NCBI RefSeq assembly: GCF_014652535.1
Contig: NZ_BMYZ01000004.1
Span: forward strand, 138,844 to 202,843
Direction of reading: 5' to 3'
DNA from: Cellvibrio zantedeschiae
Lineage (GTDB): Bacteria > Pseudomonadota > Gammaproteobacteria > Pseudomonadales > Cellvibrionaceae
DNA length: 64,000 nucleotides
Under the pieces are notes generated by a model, which was not told the origin of the DNA, did no database searches, and saw only the letters and a program-made list of their open reading frames with translations. This document shows positions 26,170-34,844 of this stretch, in pieces (the stretch's first letter is position 1; every line of letters begins with the position of its first letter). Made by a program: the position numbers and the translations under genes.

Positions 26170-26829
26170 ATGTCTATAAAAAAATCAATTATTACCGCGC
26201 TCAAGCAAAATCTGTTGCCGGGGTTGGTGTTGCAATGTTTTGCGTTGGCGATTGTATTAATTTATTTTTTTGTGCCTGCGTCGCAACCTGTTTACGCGTG
26301 GTTTGCGTTATTAAAGCTGGAATATGGGTCGCTCTATGCGTTTGTCGCCACCGCTTTTTTTGGTGGGTTCATTCCGTTCATGTATTTGTGGGCGAGTAAA
26401 CGTATTGATCCTTCCCAAAACGCATTTGCGCTATTTTTATTTTATGTAATTTTTTGGGGTGTGAAAGGAATTGAGGTAGATTTTTTTTATCAACTACAGG
26501 GCTATTGGTTTGGTTATGAAAATAATGTTAAAACGATCGCAACCAAAGTGGCTGTGGATCAATTTATTTACAGCGCATTGTGGGCAGCGCCAACGATTAC
26601 CATTCCCTACCTATGGGTTGAATACCATTTTAATTTCCGTGCGTGTGGTAAAGCGCTTAATCGATCCTTTTTTCTAGAAAAAATACCCACGGTAATTTTC
26701 TCCAACTGGTTGGTATGGATTCCAGCAGTTTCCGTTGTTTATTGTATGCCGCAATATTTGCAAATTCCGTTATTTAATTTGGTGCTTTGTTTTTGGGTAT
26801 TAATTCTTGCGGTGCTGAATAAAAAATAA
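26170..26829 (+). CDS. Membrane protein resembling Mpv17/PMP22 family
   Basis: The product is 219 aa with about five membrane helices. The second half is reminiscent of the eukaryotic Mpv17/PMP22 family: a Lys followed by a DQ pair (KVAVDQFIYSALWAAP), then IPTVIFSNWLVWIPAVSVVY and a Pro/Asn-bearing last helix. That order mimics the LDQ...TN..LWP.VQ..NF..VP pattern of the family. The resemblance is by eye only. It is coupled to the TauE gene by a two-base gap, and the start at ATG 26170 avoids overlap with it. Function is unknown. Confidence 0.6.
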   Translation: MSIKKSIITALKQNLLPGLVLQCFALAIVLIYFFVPASQPVYAWFALLKLEYGSLYAFVATAFFGGFIPFMYLWASKRIDPSQNAFALFLFYVIFWGVKGIEVDFFYQLQGYWFGYENNVKTIATKVAVDQFIYSALWAAPTITIPYLWVEYHFNFRACGKALNRSFFLEKIPTVIFSNWLVWIPAVSVVYCMPQYLQIPLFNLVLCFWVLILAVLNKK

Positions 26830-27343
26830 TTATTTAAAGCTGCGCAATATTTCCCGGAATTTCACAAAATAAAATACTGTTAGTGTTGTCAATACTGCCC
26901 CTTTGTCACGCTGTATATCTTTATTTCACGCTCCGACTGTGCCTGTAAATTAATGTGTCGCTGCTGGCAGCTTCGAATAATAGGTTTGTTTTTCGGTTCA
27001 CTGCTGAAAATATATACTTGCTAATTGGATTCAGCTAAAAAAATTCCATCTTTAAACCCTTCTTCCGTTTATGTATTCATGCGTCGAGGCCAAACATTTC
27101 TGGAGTGGTTCGGGTCGATTACGTAAAAATTGAGCTAAGAGATTTTGCTGCGAGTCCATTGTTAAATGATTGAATCATATTTTTTGGCGCAATAATTTTA
27201 GTGCATGGAGTTTTCGTATTTATGAATTGATTTGGTGTGGCTAATAAATGGAAATCGTTGTATTCGCTATAGTGCTCTGTTAGCGTAGACCGATGGTTAT
27301 CGGTTAATTACACAATAAGTATGAAGTAAATAAGGATAGTAAT
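26830..27343. other. AT-rich intergenic region, no gene seen
   Basis: This is 514 bases between the Mpv17-like gene and the metallopeptidase lipoprotein. I see no coding frame, RNA fold, repeat or clear sigma-70 promoter. The last 20 bases contain the AAGGA ribosome site of the downstream gene. The length suggests room for a regulated promoter. Confidence 0.5.
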
Positions 27344-29566
27344 ATGAAGTTAAAATATTGTTATACATCCCTAATTGTTTTCGTCGTTATGCTCTCGTCG
27401 TGCGGTGGTGGTGGAGGTGCCGGAGGAAATACAGGGAATCAAATTGTTGCAAATTCCAGTTCAAGTTCCGTCTTAAATTCAAGTTCTAGCTCCTCTTCAA
27501 GTTCAGTTGTCACAACACCCGTCGCAATTGCCCCGGACGATCAGTCTTTTACGCTTGATGAAGATAGCGTTTTAAGTGGTGAAATAAAAACTAACTACGA
27601 CTACATAGGGGGTAGTACCGATAAGGATAAATTTGTCAAAGAAGGAAATACACTCAAGGGTGGTAATGTAAAAATTGTTATTCCTGAAGGGGCTGATCCA
27701 AAACTATATTTGAATTACACGCCGGCGGAAGATTTTTATGGAGACGACGAAGCCATTGTATATTTGACAAAATATACAAACGGAGTGCCTGGTAATGCAC
27801 AGGCAGTCAAACTTAATTTTCATGTGCGCGCGGTTGTAGATGAAAGTCTTAAGTTTAAAATTAATAACGAGAAATTATTTACAACTGGTGATCAGATTCG
27901 CCTCAGTCTTCCATATCACCCCGATACGCAGGCCCCGGTAGCTTCCGGAACCCTGTTTAAATTGTCGATAGGTGATGTGCCTATTCCGTACTCAATTGAT
28001 TCTGAAAGTATTGCATTTGTTATTCCTCCAGAAGTTGCTGCTGGTGTAAAAACATTGAGCTTGGATTTTGATTATCAAAACAAACCTCAGCATTTAACGC
28101 GAAAAATTTCATCCAAAATTGATTATGTTGATGTGGAATATTGGATGGGTGACAAGAATAGGATTGGTGTTACCTATGTCGTGTTTGCGGAAAACTCGGT
28201 GCAGCGCCAAAAATATCTTGATTGGGTTACCAAAGAATTCACCAAATTATTAAGCAATCCCATAGTGGCGCAGTACAGCAGCTATTGGAATCTTGCGGTT
28301 ATTAAAGATCCTGCTCCGGAGAATTATGCAAGCCTCTCGAGTGGAGAAAGCAAGATTCTGATTGGTGATTTAAAAACAACTGGCGAAGCCTATGTGAAAA
28401 AATATGTGCCCAATGTAGATTGGATTATTTTAAATACCAGTTTGGATGGCAGGGCGACGGGCGGTTACCCCATGACCATTAATTACAGTCCTATCAACGT
28501 TATCATGCATGAGTTCGGTCATGTTCATGGCAAGTTGGCCGATGAATATAGCGATGAAATATTTAATCCAAATCCGGTTTATACAGAGGGCTCTACTCCC
28601 AACGTAACGAATTTTAACGATTACGACTCGATTCCCTGGAAGCATTGGATTGCGGATAAGACAAAAATTCCCGGTGTAAATACAGCAGGTTTTGACGGTG
28701 TGGGTGCTTTTCTCGGTGCTTTTTATGCGCCCAATAAGTTTTATCGTCCGATGTATGATTCCTTAATGCGTAATACAGAAGCTCCACTCGGCCCCGTTAA
28801 TTCTGAGGCCTGGGTATTGGCCACTTATGAGCGCTTGGGACTTTTGGGTTCAGTAACTTCTACTAAAGAATCTGGTATACGCCGTCTCACTATCGCAAAA
28901 AAATGGAATAGTGATGTAACCAAAATTGATTGGTACATTAACGACGTTAAGCAAAATGCATTAACAAACCAATCTTCCATCGCGATAGATGAAGCTACCA
29001 TAACGACTGCGAATTACACGGTAAGGGCTGAACTGACGGATTTGTTGGGATACATTAAAAATCCAAATGCCTATGCGTCATTTAATAATGTTGCATATGG
29101 CGATTTGTTTGTTCCCGGTTGGAAAGACAAGAAAAATGAAAGCTTTCAAAAGAGTTGGACGTTCGACAAAGCTGCGTCAACGAAATTACAAAAGCAGCAA
29201 GCAGCTGAAAACTCCGGGCTTGCGGTAGTTAGTAATCATTGGGTTAGCCATACAATCAATATTCGTAATGGCGAACATCAACTAACGACAACGACACCAT
29301 ATTATTTGTTGGATACTTTGCTGCCAGTTACAGCGCACAGTGAACTCCGTGCCGATATAGTGGATTCCGCGGGAACAAAACTGTATTCAGTCGGGATTGA
29401 TCAACCGTATTTTTATTATCATGAAGGAAAAGGCATGGTCAATCTTAAAGATCGCGGTGCTTATAAAATCAAGCATCCGTTTATCAACGGAACTTATCAG
29501 ATCAATATTGTCGACCTGCGTACCAATCAATTACTCACCAGCTTACAAATAACGCAAGCCAAATAA
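27344..29566 (+). CDS. Lipoprotein metallopeptidase, M64 (IgA peptidase)-like
   Basis: The product is 740 aa. A lipoprotein signal with lipobox LSSC (Cys20) is followed by a Gly-rich stretch and a poly-serine linker (about residues 34-55), a hallmark of secreted Cellvibrio-type enzymes. A cadherin-like beta domain comes next (about 60-165). The protease core has HEFGHVHGKLADEY with zinc ligands His389 and His393 and catalytic Glu390; this extended motif is typical of peptidase family M64. C-terminal beta domains follow. It is probably surface-anchored and acts on extracellular protein or glycoprotein. It has no operon partner. Confidence 0.8.
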   Translation: MKLKYCYTSLIVFVVMLSSCGGGGGAGGNTGNQIVANSSSSSVLNSSSSSSSSSVVTTPVAIAPDDQSFTLDEDSVLSGEIKTNYDYIGGSTDKDKFVKEGNTLKGGNVKIVIPEGADPKLYLNYTPAEDFYGDDEAIVYLTKYTNGVPGNAQAVKLNFHVRAVVDESLKFKINNEKLFTTGDQIRLSLPYHPDTQAPVASGTLFKLSIGDVPIPYSIDSESIAFVIPPEVAAGVKTLSLDFDYQNKPQHLTRKISSKIDYVDVEYWMGDKNRIGVTYVVFAENSVQRQKYLDWVTKEFTKLLSNPIVAQYSSYWNLAVIKDPAPENYASLSSGESKILIGDLKTTGEAYVKKYVPNVDWIILNTSLDGRATGGYPMTINYSPINVIMHEFGHVHGKLADEYSDEIFNPNPVYTEGSTPNVTNFNDYDSIPWKHWIADKTKIPGVNTAGFDGVGAFLGAFYAPNKFYRPMYDSLMRNTEAPLGPVNSEAWVLATYERLGLLGSVTSTKESGIRRLTIAKKWNSDVTKIDWYINDVKQNALTNQSSIAIDEATITTANYTVRAELTDLLGYIKNPNAYASFNNVAYGDLFVPGWKDKKNESFQKSWTFDKAASTKLQKQQAAENSGLAVVSNHWVSHTINIRNGEHQLTTTTPYYLLDTLLPVTAHSELRADIVDSAGTKLYSVGIDQPYFYYHEGKGMVNLKDRGAYKIKHPFINGTYQINIVDLRTNQLLTSLQITQAK

Positions 29567-29585
29567 TTTTTGTAGGTCTAATGCA

Positions 29586-30245
29586 TTAGCTGGGCTGACA
29601 GCCCAGCTGTTTCATTGAGTGTGTTTGTTTAATTGCGCGTAAGTAAGCCAATATTTTTTTGGTACGGGCTTGCGTTATTTCATCGGTTTTGCGTTGGGTT
29701 TTTCCAATTAATCTATTTAGTGTGCGAATACCTTCTGGCCAATAGTCTATGGTTGATTGATGAGGTGGCGCTTCTATAGAAATTGAATGTGATAAATCTG
29801 TACTCCATAGTGCTGCCAACAAAGCCGCCTTTGTGTCTGTTTGATTGCGAATAACAATTCGGGTTGGAATGGGTAGTGCCTGTTTTGGAATTTTTTTGCG
29901 CAGATCGAAATCGTCGGGATTAGCGGGATCCACTAAAAAGGCTGCGATAATTTTCCCGGGATATTCTGCAGCAACGCTTGCAGCTGCCAGCGCACCAAAA
30001 CCTTCTGCGATTAACACAACGGGTTCATCAATACTGATCAGAGCAGCAATAATACTGTTGCGCCATTTTACCCAGTCAGTCGTATTCCAATCATGCATGA
30101 GAATGCGGCGAGTGCGAGGGATACTTTTCTCCCATACGCTCTGCCAATCGTGTTCGTTGCTGTTGCCTAAGTCGGGAACGATTAATGCGCGGTAGCCGTT
30201 AAGGGCACAAGCTAATTCGGTGGAGTATTCATTAATTGTCATCAT
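29586..30245 (-). CDS. RBBP9/YdeN-like alpha/beta hydrolase fold protein, probably inactive
   Basis: The product is 219 aa. The family opening is present (ALIVPDLGNSNEHDWQSVWE), as is the C-terminal His region (PPHQSTIDYWPEG). At the nucleophile elbow, where RBBP9 proteins have A-H-S-L-G, this protein reads A80-E81-G82-F83-G84. The catalytic Ser is therefore replaced by Gly. A non-catalytic binding or regulatory role is inferred. A basic C-terminal tail of about 40 residues is extra. GGAG lies 6 bases before ATG 30245. It is a single gene convergent with the metallopeptidase gene. Confidence 0.75.
   Translation of the reverse strand: MMTINEYSTELACALNGYRALIVPDLGNSNEHDWQSVWEKSIPRTRRILMHDWNTTDWVKWRNSIIAALISIDEPVVLIAEGFGALAAASVAAEYPGKIIAAFLVDPANPDDFDLRKKIPKQALPIPTRIVIRNQTDTKAALLAALWSTDLSHSISIEAPPHQSTIDYWPEGIRTLNRLIGKTQRKTDEITQARTKKILAYLRAIKQTHSMKQLGCQPS
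29588..29608. terminator. Hairpin at the convergent gene ends
   Basis: The perfect 9-bp inverted repeat AGCTGGGCT-GAC-AGCCCAGCT overlaps the stop codon of the minus-strand RBBP9-like gene, 22 bases past the end of the metallopeptidase gene. A short GTTTC follows on the plus strand, so termination of the lipoprotein transcript is possible but the T tract is poor. Confidence 0.45.
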
Positions 30246-30421
30246 TGCAAGCTCCTTATCATCGTCTTGTCAGGATCGTCTTGCTTGCAGATTATGACTC
30301 CGAGGCTGAATTGCGAATGAACAAACTTCCACGGTTTTCTATTTCGAATATCCTATGTCGATTAATGCGCAAAATTTTTCGATCCGGGTAAAATGGCATT
30401 TTTAATGAGGGAGAAAGCTTA

Positions 30422-30763
30422 ATGACAACTGAATTAATTATTGAAGATATTCAGAAAGGCGACGGCAAGGCCGTTGTTAAAGGTGCTTTAATTACCGCTC
30501 ATTACCGCGGTTTTCTGGATGATGGTACCGAGTTCGACTCGTCTCATAATCGCGGCAAGCCATTTCAATGCGTAATTGGAACGGGGCGCGTTATTAAGGG
30601 TTGGGATCAGGGCATTATAGGTATGCAAGTGGGCGGCAAGCGCAAACTTTTTGTCCCTGCGCATTTGGCCTATGGCGAGCGACAAATGGGCCCTTTAATA
30701 AAGCCCAACTCCAATTTGATTTTTGAGATTGAATTGCTGGAAGTTCTAACTCGAGATGAGTGA
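30422..30763 (+). CDS. FKBP-type peptidyl-prolyl cis-trans isomerase
   Basis: The product is 113 aa, a single FKBP domain without signal peptide, so it is cytoplasmic. Typical residues are present: TAHYRGFLDDGTEFDSS, VIKGWDQGIIGMQVGGKR, PAHLAYGE and a closing IFEIELLEV. Such stand-alone domains catalyse proline isomerisation during folding. A GGGAG ribosome site lies about 8 bases before the ATG. It converges with hemH. Confidence 0.93.
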   Translation: MTTELIIEDIQKGDGKAVVKGALITAHYRGFLDDGTEFDSSHNRGKPFQCVIGTGRVIKGWDQGIIGMQVGGKRKLFVPAHLAYGERQMGPLIKPNSNLIFEIELLEVLTRDE

Positions 30764-30786
30764 CAGCCAGGTAGTTTCAGAAGTTA

Positions 30787-31806
30787 CTACAATTTACTGT
30801 TAATCAATGCTACTAGTGCCTCTATATGATCTTTACGATCATTTAAGGCAGCAATATAACGGTAGTGCAACCCGCCTGCGTGTAAAAAAATCTCACGATT
30901 TTCTAGCGCTAATTCCTCAAGTGTTTCCAAGCAGTCTGCGCTAAAAGCGGGCGAAATTATGGCAACATTTTTCACGCCACTTTTAGCCAGTTCTTCCAGT
31001 GTTGCATCTGTATAAGGTTGAAGCCACTCTGCGTAACCGAACCGCGATTGGAAGGTGGTTAGGTATTCATCTTTTTGTAAACCCAATTTTGCCGCTACGA
31101 GTCGTGTAGTTTTTTGGCAGAGACAGAAATAAGGGTCACCTAAATCCAGGTTGCGCTTGGGCATACCGTGATAAGACAGCAATAATTTTTCAGGCTGTCC
31201 ATGTTGTGCAAAGTCTTCCTGAATACTTGCTGCCAGTGCATCAATAAATAGCGGGTGATCGCAGTAGTTATTAATGAAATGTAATTCAGGTACAAATCGC
31301 CACTTTTGTATTTCGCGTGTCACAGCATCGAAAGTGGAACCGGTGGTCGCCGCTGCATATTGAGGGTAGAGCGGAAGTACAATGATCTTGCGCACACCTT
31401 CCTGTTGGAATTCGCGCAGCGCTTTGACAATAGATGGATTGCCGTAGCGCATACCTAATTTCACTATGGCAGTTTCGCCCAGCTGCGTTTGAATCGCATT
31501 AGCCTGACGCTTGCTTATGGCAAGCAGTGGCGAACCCTCTTCAGTCCATATGGTTTTATATTTTGCAGCAGATTTTTTAGGGCGCACGCGCAAAATAATA
31601 CCGTGCAGAACCAGATTCCAAACGATTTTCGGAATTTCTATGACGCGCGGATCGGCTAAAAATTCTGCGAGATAGCGGCGCAAGGCTGGTGCGGTCGGGG
31701 CGTCTGGAGTTCCTAGGTTGACCAATAAAACGCCAGTAACCGGGGGCTTGGCTTGGTGGAATAGTGGATCAGCACCGTCGGTAACGGCGGAGAATTTGTT
31801 CTTCAT
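30787..31806 (-). CDS. hemH: Ferrochelatase
   Basis: The product is 339 aa. The enzyme inserts Fe2+ into protoporphyrin IX, the last step of haem synthesis. Motifs are VNLGTPDAPTAPALRRYL and FLADPRVIEIP at the N-terminus, LPLYPQYAAATTGSTFD, the catalytic His in LLSYHGMPKR, and FQSRFGYAEWLQPYT plus SPAFSADCLETLEEL near the C-terminus. It is a single gene ending 24 bases from the convergent FKBP gene. No iron-responsive operator was recognised. Confidence 0.97.
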   Translation of the reverse strand: MKNKFSAVTDGADPLFHQAKPPVTGVLLVNLGTPDAPTAPALRRYLAEFLADPRVIEIPKIVWNLVLHGIILRVRPKKSAAKYKTIWTEEGSPLLAISKRQANAIQTQLGETAIVKLGMRYGNPSIVKALREFQQEGVRKIIVLPLYPQYAAATTGSTFDAVTREIQKWRFVPELHFINNYCDHPLFIDALAASIQEDFAQHGQPEKLLLSYHGMPKRNLDLGDPYFCLCQKTTRLVAAKLGLQKDEYLTTFQSRFGYAEWLQPYTDATLEELAKSGVKNVAIISPAFSADCLETLEELALENREIFLHAGGLHYRYIAALNDRKDHIEALVALINSKL

Positions 31807-31973
31807 GCAGTTTTGGTCCCGGAGCTATGTTCAGCAATAAGCGGGCACTCTAACAGGGATGTTTTTATCACGCAAAAGTCTTCTTCGGAGGATTTTGGGC
31901 TAAGCTTTATGAATCACTATCTTGTTCAGCTGACCAATATGGTGCTGTTCACTTTTGATTATTCAGGCGCATT

Positions 31974-33851
31974 ATGGATATTGGCAAGCGGTTGAAGCGA
32001 GTAGCTTTGTGGAAAAAATTCACCTTTCTTGGGCTTTTGTGCCTTTCTGTCATCTTTTTGCCAACTTATTTGTATTGGAAAGAGGTGCAAAAAAATCTCC
32101 AATTTGCCGCTAAAGAACAGCAGGGGCTTCCGCAAGTTCAGTTGATGCTGAATATTATTCAGCGCACCCAACAGCACCGTGGTTTGTGCGCGCGTTACCT
32201 GCAAGATTCAACCATGTCCAAACATGAGCAGCGCACCAAAGCTGAAGATTTGGAAGCTGCGATTTTTGCGTACGAAGTGTATTTGGATAAGAATCCCAAT
32301 GAGCAGCTTAAAGCCGGGTTTGCTGAAACCGTTAATTATTGGCACAACATTCACCGCAAAGTGGCTCATAAAAATATTGATTACACACAAAGCTTTGAAC
32401 AGCACACTTATCTCATTAATTTACAGCTGCAATATTTGCGTAGCCTTGTGGATTATTACCAGTTGAGTTTGGACCCTGCTGCAGATGGCTACTTTTTAAT
32501 TGAAGCAAGCCTGATGCAACTGCCGGAGCTGGCAGAAATCCTGGGGCAAATTCGTGGTTACGGTACAGGATTATTAACCAAAGGCGACGCAACCTTTGAT
32601 GAGCGTGCGCACTTAAAAGCGTTGTTGTTGGCCAGCAAATCCAGAATGGATTATTTGGATCTCAGTATTGGTAAAGCTGTAGCCGCTAAACAGAACGGTA
32701 GAATAAATATTTATGAAAACTACCAAGCCACCAAGAGCCAATATCAAAACGCTGTTGATCTCGCGGAAAACGAAATTCTGGCAAAACAGGCATTTAGTCT
32801 TAGCCCCAATCAATACTATTCTGCGTTTACCTTAGGTGTGAATAGCTATTACGGATATGCCCATTTTTCAATTGATCAATTGGATTCAATTTTATACAGC
32901 CGTATCACGACTCTGAAGCATCAAATGCTGGCGCTCCTTTTCTATGTGCTGTGTTTGACTCTGGTTGTCGCGGTGATATGTATTGGATTTGTTCGTCGGC
33001 TGTTGCGTCAATTAGGTGGTGAACCCTATTACGCTGCCGAAATCGTGCAGGCTATTACTCATGGTGATTTGGATTGTGAAATAGAGACTGCTTATCCAGA
33101 TTCGCTGTTGGGTAAAGTGAAAATCATGCAGCAAAAGCTTAAAGAAAACGATCGCTTGAAAAGTGAATTTGTCTCAACTGTGAGTCATGAACTTCGTACG
33201 CCTTTAACAGCAATTGGTGGCGCCTTGTCATTAGCTGTGGGTGGTCAGCTGGGTACTATGCCGGGGTCGGCTTTAAAATTGTTGGATATTGCCCAAAAAA
33301 ATACTGCACGTTTAACGGAGCTTATTAATGATCTATTGGATATAGATAAGCTCTCTATAGGAAAATTGGAGTTGAATATGAGTGTTCAACCCTTAATGCC
33401 TATTATTGATGATGCCTGCTTATCCATGACGTCCTACGCGCAAAAATATGGTGTGCATATTTTAATTGGTCCGCGTTTTGAATATACCTTGGTGAATGTT
33501 GATGCGCGAAGGCTGCGTCAGGTGTTGGTCAACTTTTTATCCAACGCTGCAAAATTTTCTCACAAGGGTGATGAGATCGTCATCAACGCAAGTGTGCACG
33601 CTGATAAAGTGAGAATTGAAGTGGTGGATCACGGCCAAGGCATTCCTGAAGAATTTCAGGACAAGATATTTGAAAAATTCTCGCAAGTAGATTCTTCTGA
33701 TTCGCGCGCTGCCGGTGGTACTGGCTTGGGGCTTGCTATCGCGAAAGAGTTAATTCAGCAAATGAATGGAACAATAGGTTTTACTTCCGCTGAAGGTGTA
33801 GGTTCCTGTTTTTATGTTGAGCTTCCTCTGGAAGAAGCTAATAGCGATTGA
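31974..33851 (+). CDS. Orphan sensor histidine kinase with helical periplasmic sensor
   Basis: The product is 625 aa. Membrane helices lie at about residues 15-34 and 322-342. The intervening 285-residue periplasmic domain is almost all helical and begins with QRTQQHRGLCARYL, resembling NIT-type nitrate/nitrite-sensing helical domains; that is a guess. A HAMP-like linker leads to the histidine box VSHELRTPLTAIGG (His405). The ATPase domain has an N box LVNFLSNAAKFS, a G1 box VVDHGQGIP and a G2 box GGTGLGLAIAKELI. No response regulator is adjacent. The last 14 bases overlap the convergent GGCT gene. Confidence 0.9.
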   Translation: MDIGKRLKRVALWKKFTFLGLLCLSVIFLPTYLYWKEVQKNLQFAAKEQQGLPQVQLMLNIIQRTQQHRGLCARYLQDSTMSKHEQRTKAEDLEAAIFAYEVYLDKNPNEQLKAGFAETVNYWHNIHRKVAHKNIDYTQSFEQHTYLINLQLQYLRSLVDYYQLSLDPAADGYFLIEASLMQLPELAEILGQIRGYGTGLLTKGDATFDERAHLKALLLASKSRMDYLDLSIGKAVAAKQNGRINIYENYQATKSQYQNAVDLAENEILAKQAFSLSPNQYYSAFTLGVNSYYGYAHFSIDQLDSILYSRITTLKHQMLALLFYVLCLTLVVAVICIGFVRRLLRQLGGEPYYAAEIVQAITHGDLDCEIETAYPDSLLGKVKIMQQKLKENDRLKSEFVSTVSHELRTPLTAIGGALSLAVGGQLGTMPGSALKLLDIAQKNTARLTELINDLLDIDKLSIGKLELNMSVQPLMPIIDDACLSMTSYAQKYGVHILIGPRFEYTLVNVDARRLRQVLVNFLSNAAKFSHKGDEIVINASVHADKVRIEVVDHGQGIPEEFQDKIFEKFSQVDSSDSRAAGGTGLGLAIAKELIQQMNGTIGFTSAEGVGSCFYVELPLEEANSD

Positions 33852-34260
33852 GGAAATCGCCTGAGTTTATTGCCTCTAATTCGCTGGTGTCTTGTTGATA
33901 TACATAAGTCCAGGCTTGTATAGTTTCGCCGCTGCTTAAAACAACTTCTGCCACGCGACGTTCATACTCGTGCGGTTGTGGTGATTTTTTCGCGCAACCT
34001 TCATAGACATCGAGATCGTGCAATTGCGATTCGTTTTCCAGTAAATAAATTTCACCGATGGCCCAATGTTCGGTTTCACTTAACACCAAGCCTGGATAGT
34101 AGTCCACCATAAATAATTGTCCGCGAATTCTGGCTGGCGACACAAAATCTGCATTGCCCAAATATTCCTTATGCGCTCCTGTTTCGCATTCCTTGCGAAG
34201 TGTGCCGTAGACAAACAAATAATGGCTTTCGGGTTTTTCGTTAAAGTGCGAGTCGTACAT
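33838..34260 (-). CDS. Gamma-glutamylcyclotransferase-like (AIG2/GGCT) protein
   Basis: The product is 140 aa. The fold signature YLFVYGTLRKE and the catalytic-type Glu in LHDLDVYEG are present, together with a C-terminal WTYVYQ strand. Family members cleave gamma-glutamyl-amines or gamma-glutamyl amino acids to 5-oxoproline; many bacterial ones have no proven substrate. It is the third gene after the WYL regulator and tag, 5 bases past the tag stop. Its 3' end overlaps the opposing kinase gene. Confidence 0.85.
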   Translation of the reverse strand: MYDSHFNEKPESHYLFVYGTLRKECETGAHKEYLGNADFVSPARIRGQLFMVDYYPGLVLSETEHWAIGEIYLLENESQLHDLDVYEGCAKKSPQPHEYERRVAEVVLSSGETIQAWTYVYQQDTSELEAINSGDFLNRY

Positions 34261-34265
34261 TTCTG

Positions 34266-34844
34266 CTATTTACCTGTACTGCTGGCTTTATATTTGTAAC
34301 AAGTGGTGATGTGATCGTTCACCATGCCCGTGGCTTGCATAAACGCATAGCAAATTGTAGTGCCTACAAAATTAAAGCCCCTTTGTTTCAATGCTTTGCT
34401 CATAGCATCTGACTCTGGCGTGGAGGCTACTGCCTGACCCATATTTTTTAATTTATTTTGTTTGGGTTTTCCGCCAACAAAACTCCATAAAAATTCGCTA
34501 AAGTCTTCGCCGTTTTTTTGCATGGCCAGGTAGGCTTGGGCATTTTTAACAGCGCTCTCAATTTTTAACCGATTGCGAATGATGCCTTCGTTTTGCAATA
34601 GCTTGGCTTTTTTGGCGTCGCTATAGCGAGCGATTTTTGCCGGATCAAAGTTATCAAATGCTTTGCGATAGTTTTCACGTTTGCGTAAAACTGTAATCCA
34701 TGAAAGACCGGCCTGCGCGCCCTCCAGAATCAAAAACTCAAACAGCGTTTGATTGTCATACAGCGGTGTGCCCCACTCGTTATCGTGATAGTCAACATAA
34801 AGGGGATCATCTCCGCACCAGGGGCAGCGAATTTTTTCAATCAT
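34266..34844 (-). CDS. tag: DNA-3-methyladenine glycosylase I
   Basis: The product is 192 aa. It excises 3-methyladenine from alkylated DNA in base-excision repair. It has the Tag zinc site (Cys in IRCPWCGDD, His in DYHDNEWG, and a C-terminal His/Cys pair in NDHITTCYKY) and the motif EGAQAGLSWITVLRKRE. I start at ATG 34844 (MIEKIRCPW), after a GGA 5-7 bases upstream; it overlaps the last 8 bases of the regulator gene. Together with ada and alkA it gives three alkylation-repair genes in this window. Confidence 0.94.
   Translation of the reverse strand: MIEKIRCPWCGDDPLYVDYHDNEWGTPLYDNQTLFEFLILEGAQAGLSWITVLRKRENYRKAFDNFDPAKIARYSDAKKAKLLQNEGIIRNRLKIESAVKNAQAYLAMQKNGEDFSEFLWSFVGGKPKQNKLKNMGQAVASTPESDAMSKALKQRGFNFVGTTICYAFMQATGMVNDHITTCYKYKASSTGK

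Noticed and set aside
27440-27510. Repetitive AGTTCAAGTTC-like tract
   Set aside because: It is the coding sequence of the poly-serine linker of the metallopeptidase lipoprotein, not a regulatory or CRISPR-like repeat.
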